Positions 32,698-40,702 of a stretch of DNA of 64,000 bases are shown piece by piece. Each line of letters opens with the position of its first letter. Positions within the stretch are counted from its first letter, which is position 1. The DNA comes from OLB9 sp041392785 (lineage in GTDB: Bacteria > Bacteroidota > Bacteroidia > Chitinophagales > Saprospiraceae), in contig JAWKLK010000004.1 of NCBI GenBank assembly GCA_041392785.1, forward strand, positions 1 through 64,000, in the 5' to 3' direction. The notes beneath the pieces are model-generated. The model made no database searches, had not been told where the DNA came from, and was given only the letters and a program-made list of their open reading frames with translations. The translations under genes were made by a program, and so were the position numbers.

Positions 32698-34194
32698 TGT
32701 TTAAAATCGACTGCTTTTGCAATCAAACTTTACATTGTAGCGATTTTATTATCCACAAATGGTTTTAGTTATGGTACTTTTGATTTTAATACCAATGTCA
32801 AAGATGCTTATATAGATATTTCAAGATTAAAAATAACTGCTGGGCAGAATAAGATAAATAAAGAGAAAATCTCAAATCCGAGCAACTTAATGCCGTATTT
32901 TATCGAAAATTATGTGGATTTCTTTGTATTGTTTATTCAGGAAAACCACTCAGAATACAAATCTAGGTTAAAAAACCGAAATATAAGGTTAGAAAAACTC
33001 AAATCTGGGGATCCTGCATCACCATATTATCTGTTTTGTCAGGCGGAAGTTATTCTACAATGGGCTACCATAAAATTGAAGTTTAATGACAAATTTGGAG
33101 CCGCTAAAGATGTCTACGAAGCCTATAACATCTTAGAAAGAAATAAAGAACTATTTCCAAATTTTAAGGAGAATGACAAGAGCCTTAGCATCATTCATGC
33201 ACTAGCAGAAAGCCTCCCTTCTTTGGTTAGAAAAACTTTAGGAATCAAAGGTTCAATATCACTCGCAACGAAGGAGATTACAGAGTTAACAAACTATGTA
33301 GCAAAAACAAATCATATCTTTAAAGATGAGGTAGTAGCCATTCATAGTTATATCCTGTTTTATTCAAATAACAAAAAAGAAGAAGCCTTTGCATTGTTCG
33401 GTGTGCACAATATGGATTATACTAAGAGTCCTCTCATTGCCTTTCTGATGGCGACGATGGCACAAAAGAATGGTAAAAATGACCTTGCAATAAAAATTTT
33501 AGAACAAAGACCTAAAAGTTCTGAATACATGCCTTTTTATTATTTAGATTTTATGTATGGAAAATTTAAGTTATTTAGACTTGATACTGATGCCGAATCT
33601 TACATATTGAAGTTTGTTCAAAACTTCAAAGGGCAACACTATATCAAAGAAGCTTATCAAAAACTGGCATGGAGCAGATTAATTTTGAAGAATGATCAAG
33701 CTGGTTATAGCAACTATTTGAACCAAGTTAAAACCAAAGGAAAAAAATTGATCGATGAGGACAAACAAGCTTTTTTGGAGTCGAGTCACCAAATAATACC
33801 TGATAAAATACTTTTGAAATCCAGATTATTATATGATGGTGGTTACTATTCCAAAGCGCAACAATTATTGATTCTACATTCTGATAATTTTTCCAAACGG
33901 GATTTGACTACAAAATGCGAATTTAATTACAGGATGGGAAGGATTAATGATGCGTTAAAGAATTATCATGATGCGATGGACTATTACGCTACCGCCATAA
34001 AACAAGGTGATTCTATGACCTATTTTGCATGCGCATCTGCGCTATATCTGGGTATCATCTATGAAAATTTAAGAAACTATACAATGGCGAAAGAAAACTA
34101 CAATTTATGTCTCAATTTTGATCCAGATGGATACGCAACGAGTTTACACCAAAAGGCATCATCTGGTCTCGAACGTATCAAAAGTAGGAATTAA
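32695..34194 (+). CDS. Exported TPR-like protein of unknown function
   Basis: The frame is open from an ATG at 32605, but that start lies inside the zinc-ribbon gene and the first 30 codons run through a terminator hairpin. I prefer the TTG at 32695, which gives a signal peptide (CLKSTAFAIKLYIVAILLSTNGFSYG) and about 499 aa. The mature part is all-helical with weak tetratricopeptide-type repeats near the C-terminus (FNYRMGRINDALKNYHDAMDYY, ALYLGIIYENLRNYTMAKENY). The family looks like the large, poorly described TPR proteins of Saprospiraceae. A partner cannot be named. The exact start is uncertain. Confidence 0.7.
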   Translation: MCLKSTAFAIKLYIVAILLSTNGFSYGTFDFNTNVKDAYIDISRLKITAGQNKINKEKISNPSNLMPYFIENYVDFFVLFIQENHSEYKSRLKNRNIRLEKLKSGDPASPYYLFCQAEVILQWATIKLKFNDKFGAAKDVYEAYNILERNKELFPNFKENDKSLSIIHALAESLPSLVRKTLGIKGSISLATKEITELTNYVAKTNHIFKDEVVAIHSYILFYSNNKKEEAFALFGVHNMDYTKSPLIAFLMATMAQKNGKNDLAIKILEQRPKSSEYMPFYYLDFMYGKFKLFRLDTDAESYILKFVQNFKGQHYIKEAYQKLAWSRLILKNDQAGYSNYLNQVKTKGKKLIDEDKQAFLESSHQIIPDKILLKSRLLYDGGYYSKAQQLLILHSDNFSKRDLTTKCEFNYRMGRINDALKNYHDAMDYYATAIKQGDSMTYFACASALYLGIIYENLRNYTMAKENYNLCLNFDPDGYATSLHQKASSGLERIKSRN

Positions 34195-34207
34195 CATAGG
34201 CATCTCA

Positions 34208-34238
34208 TTGACCTTGTCATTTTTTCAAACTATCTTTG
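34208..34238 (+). promoter_or_regulatory. Promoter of the enoyl-CoA hydratase-cinA-helicase unit
   Basis: TTG (34208-34210), 20 bases, then TATCTTTG (34231-34238) is a good -33/-7 pair. It makes the TTG at 34236 unusable as a start and supports the ATG at 34269. Confidence 0.6.
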
Positions 34239-34268
34239 TCATTATTTTTTACAATAAAAGATGATTAT

Positions 34269-35027
34269 ATGAATGATGGGCATGTGAAGTATTCCATCGA
34301 AGATGGTGTAGCAACAATTGAGTTTTTTCATCCAGCACAAAATGCACTGCCAGGATATTTATTGAGAGATTTATGCGAAGCCATAGATGATGCTGATCGT
34401 TCAGATGAAGTGACACTTGTATTGATAAAAAGTGCAGGAGAGCGTACATTTTGCGCAGGTGCGAGTTTTAATGAACTCATCACTATTGATACTTTAGAGA
34501 CAGGCAAGCAGTTTTTCATGGGTTTTGCTAATGTTATAAATGCCATTCGCACTTGTAAAAAAATAGTAATTTGTAGAGTCCAAGGCAAAGCTGTAGGTGG
34601 CGGTGTAGGTATTGCAGCTGCTTGTGATTATACCATGTCATCAAAGTATGCTTCAGTCAGGTTATCAGAATTGGCCGTAGGTATAGGACCCTTTGTAATA
34701 GGTCCTGTGGTGGAGCGTAAAGTAGGTTTTTCTGCATTTTCACAGATGGCCCTAAATGCCGATGAATGGCAGACTGCTGAATGGGCTAAGCAAAAAGGAC
34801 TTTACACAGAATGTTTTGATACCACAGAACAATTAGATGCTTATATAACGCACTTCATCAAAGCCTTGAGATCAAAAAGTGTTCCCGCATTGTTGCAATT
34901 AAAAAAGGTATTTTGGGAAGGTACAGATCATTGGAATTCATTACTAGAATCTAGGGCTGAAATGAGTGGAAAATTGATACTTTCGCCAGAAGCAAAACAA
35001 GCAATTCAATCGTTTTTAAAAGCTTAA
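34269..35027 (+). CDS. Enoyl-CoA hydratase/isomerase family protein
   Basis: The 252-aa crotonase-fold protein hydrates or isomerises an acyl-CoA. It shows the CoA-binding FCAGASFNEL near residue 60, the oxyanion-hole block KAVGGGVGIAAACDY near residue 108, and LSELAVGIGPFVIGP near residue 135. The usual catalytic Glu pair is only partly evident, so the exact reaction is open. I start it at 34269 (MNDGHVKYS) because the promoter lies just upstream. It is the first of four close genes (gaps of 4 and 11 bases, then an 8-base overlap) with DUF2461, cinA and a helicase. Confidence 0.88.
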   Translation: MNDGHVKYSIEDGVATIEFFHPAQNALPGYLLRDLCEAIDDADRSDEVTLVLIKSAGERTFCAGASFNELITIDTLETGKQFFMGFANVINAIRTCKKIVICRVQGKAVGGGVGIAAACDYTMSSKYASVRLSELAVGIGPFVIGPVVERKVGFSAFSQMALNADEWQTAEWAKQKGLYTECFDTTEQLDAYITHFIKALRSKSVPALLQLKKVFWEGTDHWNSLLESRAEMSGKLILSPEAKQAIQSFLKA

Positions 35028-35031
35028 TCAT

Positions 35032-35700
35032 ATGCTAAATCCAGAAACTCTCCAATTTCTAACAGATCTAAAACAAAATAATAATAAAGAGTGGTTTGAT
35101 GCAAACCGAAAAAGGTATGAAAGTGCCAAAGCCGATTATCATCAATTCACTCAAACTCTGATCATAGAGGCACAGGCTATAAACCCCATTTTTGAGCATT
35201 TGCAAGTAAAAGATTGTGTCTTTAGAATTAATCGTGACATTAGATTTTCAAAGGATAAATCACCCTATAAAACCAATTTTGGCATCGTATTGCAGCCTCT
35301 AGGAAAACGTCTACAAGCTGCAGCTTACTATTGCCATATTGACCCAAATGAGTGCTTTGTCGGTGGTGGTATTTGGCAGCCAGAAGCAGCATTGATGAAA
35401 AAAATAAGGGAAGAAATAGATTATAATTTCAAAGGATTCAAAGCCATCATTGACAATCCTACATTTAAATCAATTTTTAAAGAATTGGATGTGGAAGAGG
35501 GTCAGAAATTACAAAGACCTCCAAAAGGTTATGATGAGTCCAACCCAGCTATAGAATATTTAAAATTAAAAAGTTTTACTGCTTCAGCACACATTGATGT
35601 CAAAATGATGACTTCACCCAAACTCAAGGATGCTGTTATAGAAAAATTTAAAGCTATAGCACCATACATTGATTTTCTCAATAAAGCTATCTTAGCATAA
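35032..35700 (+). CDS. DUF2461 domain protein
   Basis: The 222-aa protein matches the DUF2461/TIGR02453 family end to end. It has NNNKEWFDANRKRYE near residue 15, the family hallmark FRINRDIRFSKDKSPYKTNFG near residues 64-84, and GGGIWQPEAALMKKIR near residue 112. Function is unknown; the family is widespread as single-domain cytosolic proteins. It lies 4 bases after the enoyl-CoA hydratase gene and 11 before cinA. Confidence 0.9.
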   Translation: MLNPETLQFLTDLKQNNNKEWFDANRKRYESAKADYHQFTQTLIIEAQAINPIFEHLQVKDCVFRINRDIRFSKDKSPYKTNFGIVLQPLGKRLQAAAYYCHIDPNECFVGGGIWQPEAALMKKIREEIDYNFKGFKAIIDNPTFKSIFKELDVEEGQKLQRPPKGYDESNPAIEYLKLKSFTASAHIDVKMMTSPKLKDAVIEKFKAIAPYIDFLNKAILA

Positions 35701-35711
35701 GTACACGACCC

Positions 35712-36965
35712 ATGCAGGCTGGCATAATTACTATTGGGGATGAAATACTCTTGGGTCAAGTGGTGGACACCAATTCTGCTTGGATCGGCCAACAATTGGC
35801 GGATGTGGGCATTGATGTCATTCAGAAATGGAGTGTTGGTGATAATTTGGATATTATCAAAAATACTCTCTCAGCTGCAGTTAATATCTGCGATGTGTTG
35901 CTCATTACAGGAGGTTTAGGACCGACCAAGGATGATATCACCAAAGTGGCAATTGCCCAGTTCCTCGGTGTTCAGATGTATTTTGATGCTTCAACTTATG
36001 ATAGGATTGTAGCCATTTTCACTAAATTATACAAACCACTTTCGGAATCACATCGCACACAATGTATGATGCCTGAAGGTGTCGAATTATTGGCCAATAC
36101 GCAAGGTACTGCTCCTGGAATGTTATTTTATTTTAATAATACTCAGATCATTTCTATGCCGGGTGTACCGATGGAAATGAAAGCGATCATGACCCAAGAA
36201 GTATTGCCCCGTTTGTCAAATCAGTCAAATTTAGAGATAAAATATAAAACCATCCAGACCGCGTGCACATCTGAGACAGTAATTGAAGATGCCTTACGAT
36301 CGTATTTAGACACGTTGCCCGAAACTGTTTCAATAGCTTATCTGCCAGCATTGGCACAAGTACGGTTGCGAATCACTACAAAATACGACAAAGGCACAGA
36401 TACGGGTGTTGATGTACAGTCTATTTCTGCTGAAATAGTACGTATCTTAGGAGAAAAAGTGGTCTTCGGCTATGATAATGATAGCTTACAATCCGTTGTA
36501 AAACACATGTGTTTGTCCAGAAAACTTACAGTTAGCACCGCAGAAAGTTGTACTGGCGGTGGATTAACGGCAAAGATAGTATCCGAAGAAGGGTCGTCAG
36601 ATTATTTTTTAGGTGGTATTGTCTCATATTCTAACACCATCAAGACAGAAGTGCTAGGAGTCACAGAAGAGATTATTTCAAATTTTGGCGCTGTGAGCCA
36701 AGAAACCGTTGCATCTATGGTCAAGGGTATATTGTCGGTGATGAAATCAGATATCGGTGTGGCTATATCAGGTATAGCTGGTCCATCAGGTGGTAGTGAA
36801 GATAAGCCTGTTGGTACTATATGGATCGCAATTGGAAATCAAACCACTTTAAAATCTTACAAAATTATAGGGTATAAAGACCGAATAAAAAATATTGATT
36901 ACGCTGTCATCTTTGCATTGAATTACCTGAGGTTATTCATCCTCGAACAATATCCAAATGGATAA
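35712..36965 (+). CDS. cinA: CinA family nicotinamide-nucleotide amidase/ADP-ribose pyrophosphatase-like protein
   Basis: The 417-aa protein has both CinA parts. The N-terminal MoCF-like COG1058 domain shows IITIGDEILLGQVVDTNS and ITGGLGPTKDD near residue 70. The C-terminal PncC-type amidase domain shows STAESCTGGGLTAKI near residue 275 and VAISGIAGPSGGSEDKPVGT near residue 350. Full-length CinA recycles NMN in the pyridine-nucleotide cycle and has been linked to competence. NAD supply is a recurring theme here, with the kynurenine genes nearby. It overlaps the helicase gene by 8 bases. Confidence 0.93.
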   Translation: MQAGIITIGDEILLGQVVDTNSAWIGQQLADVGIDVIQKWSVGDNLDIIKNTLSAAVNICDVLLITGGLGPTKDDITKVAIAQFLGVQMYFDASTYDRIVAIFTKLYKPLSESHRTQCMMPEGVELLANTQGTAPGMLFYFNNTQIISMPGVPMEMKAIMTQEVLPRLSNQSNLEIKYKTIQTACTSETVIEDALRSYLDTLPETVSIAYLPALAQVRLRITTKYDKGTDTGVDVQSISAEIVRILGEKVVFGYDNDSLQSVVKHMCLSRKLTVSTAESCTGGGLTAKIVSEEGSSDYFLGGIVSYSNTIKTEVLGVTEEIISNFGAVSQETVASMVKGILSVMKSDIGVAISGIAGPSGGSEDKPVGTIWIAIGNQTTLKSYKIIGYKDRIKNIDYAVIFALNYLRLFILEQYPNG

Positions 36966-39396
36966 CTTCACAACACAGCCTGGATATCTGGCTGTTAAAA
37001 AATGGTACGATGATTTAGGCTGGAAAATTTTTGATTTTCAATATGAAAGTTGGCAGGCGTATGCTGCATCCAAATCCGGAATCGTCAATGCACCTACCGG
37101 TTCGGGAAAAACCTATTCGGTGCTATTAGGTGCATTGATAAAGGCTATTTCTAATGACAACACAGCTTGTTCAACTTTGAAAATCATATGGATAACACCA
37201 ATACGAGCTTTAGCTAAGGAAATATTGATTTCAAGTCAGAGAGCGGTGACAGCATTAAGCTTGCCATGGAAAATCGAAATGCGTACCGGAGACACTGACA
37301 CAAAAACTAGAATGGATCAATTCAAACATCCACCTCAAATATTGATCACCACTCCTGAATCCCTCCATGTGATCATGGCGACAAAAGACCATAAATCATT
37401 TCTTAAAGATGTAGAATCTGTAGTTGTGGACGAATGGCACGAACTTATTGGGTCAAAACGAGGCGTACAGACTGAACTTTTTATTAACTATCTTGTACAT
37501 AGGATACCAAATCTTCAAATTTGGGGCATATCGGCTACTATTGGAAATATGGAAGAAGCAATGGATGTCTTGCTTTATGCCATCAAACCAGAGAACAGAA
37601 CCCGCATAAAAGCAGAGATCAAAAAAAATATAAAAATAAGGTCTATCATTCCTGATGAAATGGATCGCCTGCCTTGGGCTGGTCACCTTGGACTCAAACT
37701 CATAGATGAAGTTGTGGACATTATTCAAAATTCTGCTTCTACATTGGTTTTTACAAATACACGCGCTCAATGCGAAATCTGGTATCAAAAACTTCTAGAT
37801 GTATATCCTGATTTTGCTGGACAAATAGCCATGCATCATGGTTCATTATCTAGAGAAGTGAGAGATTGGGTTGAAGAAGCGTTGTACAACGGTCGATTAA
37901 AGGCGGTAGTATGTACATCAAGTTTGGATTTGGGGGTTGATTTTCGACCAGTAGACACAGTTGTCCAAATTGGTAGTCCTAAAGGTGTGGCAAGGTTTAT
38001 GCAGCGTGCCGGAAGAAGCGGGCATACTCCTGGAGCCGATAGCAACATCTATTTCTTGCCCACCCATGCATTGGAGTTGGTAGAAGCTGCCGGATTGCGC
38101 ATAGCATTAAAACATCAATATATAGAAGATCGCGTTCCGTATATCAGATCCTTTGACGTACTTACACAATATATGATGACTTTGGCTGTATCTGACGGTT
38201 TTTATCCGGATCAACTCTTCAATGAAATCATTCAGTCATACGCTTTTAATAGTATAAGCCAAGATGAATGGAGACAAATATTGAGCAGCTTGGTATACGG
38301 CGACCAAAGCCTGAAAGCATACGATGAATATAAAAGGGTTGAAATTTTATCTGATGGATTGTACAAAATTACAGATAGAAGGATGGCACAGCGACATCGC
38401 ATATCCATTGGTACCATAGTATCAGATGTGATGATGCATGTTAGGCTCGTCAAAGGTGGTTTTCTTGGATCTATTGAAGAATATTTTATATCTCAGTTAG
38501 TGCCAGGTGACGTATTCTGGTTTGCAGGACGAGCGTTAGAACTCATCAGAGTCAAAGACATGGTGGCACAGGTAAAACCATCCAATGAACCCAAGGGACG
38601 TATCCCATCTTATGGCGGTGGCAGGATGCCTTTGTCTCTTCAGATGACCAAGGTACTGAAACAAAAGCTTTATGACTATAATGAAGGTATCATCATCGAC
38701 GATGAAATTAAGGCCTTGATACCACTTCTGTCATTGCAAGAAGAACGATCCCAAATACCTAAGCCAAATGAGTTTTTGGTGGAATATATGGAGAGCAAAG
38801 AAGGATTTCACCTTTTGATGTATCCATTTGAAGGCAGAAATGTTCACGAAGGTCTAGGTGCATTGATAGCAAAACGTATCTCAATGCTTACCCCAGTTAC
38901 TTTTAGTATTGCGATGAATGACCTTGGATTTGAGTTGCTTACGGATCAACCTATTGATGTCGATACACTCATTACAAAAGACCTATTTTCTACTCAAAAT
39001 TTGGTCTCAGACATTCAATCATGTATCAACAGTGTCGAAATGGGAAGAAGGCGTTTTAGAGATATTGCCAAAATCTCAGGTCTTATTTTTGCAGGATTTC
39101 CAAATAAAATGAAGAAAGAACGGCACCTACAATCTTCTTCACAGCTAATTTTTGAGGTTTTCAGGGAGTATGAGCCTGAGAATCTACTTTTCCGTCAGGC
39201 ATCTGAAGAAGTTATGACATTTCAACTAGAAGAGGAAAGGTTACGACAATGCTTGAAAAACATACTTGACAGTACTATTTGTATTCAAAAACCAGAAAAA
39301 TATACGCCGTTTTCTTTCCCTATCATCGTGGATAGGCTTAGAGAAAAACTGTCCTCAGAAAAATTAGAAGATCAAATCAGAAAGATGAGTTTATAA
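36958..39396 (+). CDS. Ligase-associated DEXH-box DNA helicase (Lhr-like)
   Basis: The 812-aa protein is an SF2 helicase of the Lhr family. Motifs in order are Q-like FDFQYESWQAY, Walker A APTGSGKTY near residue 45, ITPIRALAKE (Ia), DEWHE (II) near residue 157, SATIGN (III), and QRAGRSGH (VI) near residue 345. A long C-terminal winged-helix/Lhr-core region follows. This length and domain order fit the bacterial 'ligase-associated DNA damage response' helicase, usually encoded beside an ATP-dependent DNA ligase, an exonuclease and a phosphoesterase. None of these is in the window; instead it is coupled to cinA. Confidence 0.9.
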   Translation: MDNFTTQPGYLAVKKWYDDLGWKIFDFQYESWQAYAASKSGIVNAPTGSGKTYSVLLGALIKAISNDNTACSTLKIIWITPIRALAKEILISSQRAVTALSLPWKIEMRTGDTDTKTRMDQFKHPPQILITTPESLHVIMATKDHKSFLKDVESVVVDEWHELIGSKRGVQTELFINYLVHRIPNLQIWGISATIGNMEEAMDVLLYAIKPENRTRIKAEIKKNIKIRSIIPDEMDRLPWAGHLGLKLIDEVVDIIQNSASTLVFTNTRAQCEIWYQKLLDVYPDFAGQIAMHHGSLSREVRDWVEEALYNGRLKAVVCTSSLDLGVDFRPVDTVVQIGSPKGVARFMQRAGRSGHTPGADSNIYFLPTHALELVEAAGLRIALKHQYIEDRVPYIRSFDVLTQYMMTLAVSDGFYPDQLFNEIIQSYAFNSISQDEWRQILSSLVYGDQSLKAYDEYKRVEILSDGLYKITDRRMAQRHRISIGTIVSDVMMHVRLVKGGFLGSIEEYFISQLVPGDVFWFAGRALELIRVKDMVAQVKPSNEPKGRIPSYGGGRMPLSLQMTKVLKQKLYDYNEGIIIDDEIKALIPLLSLQEERSQIPKPNEFLVEYMESKEGFHLLMYPFEGRNVHEGLGALIAKRISMLTPVTFSIAMNDLGFELLTDQPIDVDTLITKDLFSTQNLVSDIQSCINSVEMGRRRFRDIAKISGLIFAGFPNKMKKERHLQSSSQLIFEVFREYEPENLLFRQASEEVMTFQLEEERLRQCLKNILDSTICIQKPEKYTPFSFPIIVDRLREKLSSEKLEDQIRKMSL

Positions 39397-39467
39397 ATTT
39401 AATCATATAAGTACACCAAAATATAAATTTCATTCGTTATTGATTTTTCCAACTTTAAATAAATAAT

Positions 39468-40235
39468 ATGTCGAATACTAATTACAATCCAGAAGATTAC
39501 TGGTCAACCGTTGGCCAAAGAATAGAAAACAGACAAGGTAATGATAATGTGGTCGCAGGAGATGATGAACCGTATTATAGGTATAAAAGACAAAGATTTT
39601 TAGAACTTTTAAAAGAAATAGACTTCTCCCAATCATCTGTGCTTGAAGTGGGAAGTGGGCCTGGTGGAAATTTGAAGGTAATTCTAGATATGCATCCCAA
39701 AAAACTTGCCGGAGCTGATATATCATCACAAATGGTCAAATTAGCAAGAAGTATCTTGCCAAGTACTGTGGAAATAGTAAAAACTAATGGAATAGAACTA
39801 CCATTTGAATCTGGTGCTTTTAATATAATATTTACATCAACCGTCCTTCAACATAACACAGATGAAAAAATGCTTAAAAGTTTAATGAAGGATATTGCAA
39901 GATTGAAGCCAAAAAAGATTTATTTTTTCGAAAGAATAGAAAATGATATAATTGGGGATGAGTTATGCCTTGGAAGGCCAGTTCAATATTACGCAGATAT
40001 CATGCAATCAAACAATTATATATTAAAATCGACTTCGTACAGCAATATTAGAGTTAGCTATTATGTATCAGGTGTCATAAGAAAAGTGTTTAATAAACCA
40101 TCAAGAAAAGAGGGCGAGCCGATCTCAAAACTTTCTTACTTTTTGCAAAATATTACACTGTCAATAACAAAACATCTAGACACAGTTTTTAAATCCAAAA
40201 AGGATCTTGCCAGACTGGAATTTGAACTAAATTAA
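39468..40235 (+). CDS. Class I SAM-dependent methyltransferase
   Basis: The 255-aa protein has the SAM-binding motif I VLEVGSGPGGNLK near residue 48, an acidic AGADISSQM strand 2 near residue 72, and the motif IV-like IIFTSTVLQHN near residue 122. This is the Methyltransf_11/25 fold. The acceptor is unknown; the small size and the C-terminal helical extension suit a small-molecule or glycan methyltransferase. Base composition and context do not tie it to a pathway. It is followed after 50 bases by a DUF1801 gene. Confidence 0.85.
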   Translation: MSNTNYNPEDYWSTVGQRIENRQGNDNVVAGDDEPYYRYKRQRFLELLKEIDFSQSSVLEVGSGPGGNLKVILDMHPKKLAGADISSQMVKLARSILPSTVEIVKTNGIELPFESGAFNIIFTSTVLQHNTDEKMLKSLMKDIARLKPKKIYFFERIENDIIGDELCLGRPVQYYADIMQSNNYILKSTSYSNIRVSYYVSGVIRKVFNKPSRKEGEPISKLSYFLQNITLSITKHLDTVFKSKKDLARLEFELN

Positions 40236-40285
40236 GATTAGGTTATTGTAATATTGATATCAGTCACATTATAATTCGGGATCCA

Positions 40286-40672
40286 ATGGCGAAAACGGGA
40301 CCAATGCCTAATTTTGAGACAGTTGATGATTATATACAAAATCAGTCTCCAATAGCACAAACATACCTTGAAGAACTGAGAAACTACATCTTAGAGGCTG
40401 TACCGGACGCCGAAGAAAAGCTAAACTATAAGGTGCCATCGTTTGCACTCACAAAAGATGGCAAAAGAGATTTTCAAATCATGATGGCCGCCTATGCTAA
40501 TTTTGTCAGTTTTTATCCTTTTCCTACCACAATTGAGATGTTTTCAGACGAATTGAAAGGGTATAAGCAAGGTAAAGGTTCTGTTCAATTTCCCTTCAAT
40601 CAACCATTGCCTAAAGATCTGATCATAAAAATGGTATTATTCAGAAAAAATGAACTCCAACAAGGACTTTGA
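40286..40672 (+). CDS. DUF1801 domain protein (YdhG-like)
   Basis: The 128-aa protein matches the DUF1801 family. It has TVDDYIQNQSP near residue 11, LEELRNYILEAVPDAEEKLNYKVPSF near residues 28-53, NFVSFYPFPTTIEMF, and KGSVQFPFNQPLPKDLI near the end. A member in Bacillus (Fra/YdhG) is a frataxin-like iron chaperone, but most Bacteroidota relatives are uncharacterised. It ends 30 bases from the convergent macroglobulin gene. Confidence 0.9.
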   Translation: MAKTGPMPNFETVDDYIQNQSPIAQTYLEELRNYILEAVPDAEEKLNYKVPSFALTKDGKRDFQIMMAAYANFVSFYPFPTTIEMFSDELKGYKQGKGSVQFPFNQPLPKDLIIKMVLFRKNELQQGL

Positions 40673-40702
40673 TTTACCACGTTTTACTATTCAACCATCT
40701 AC

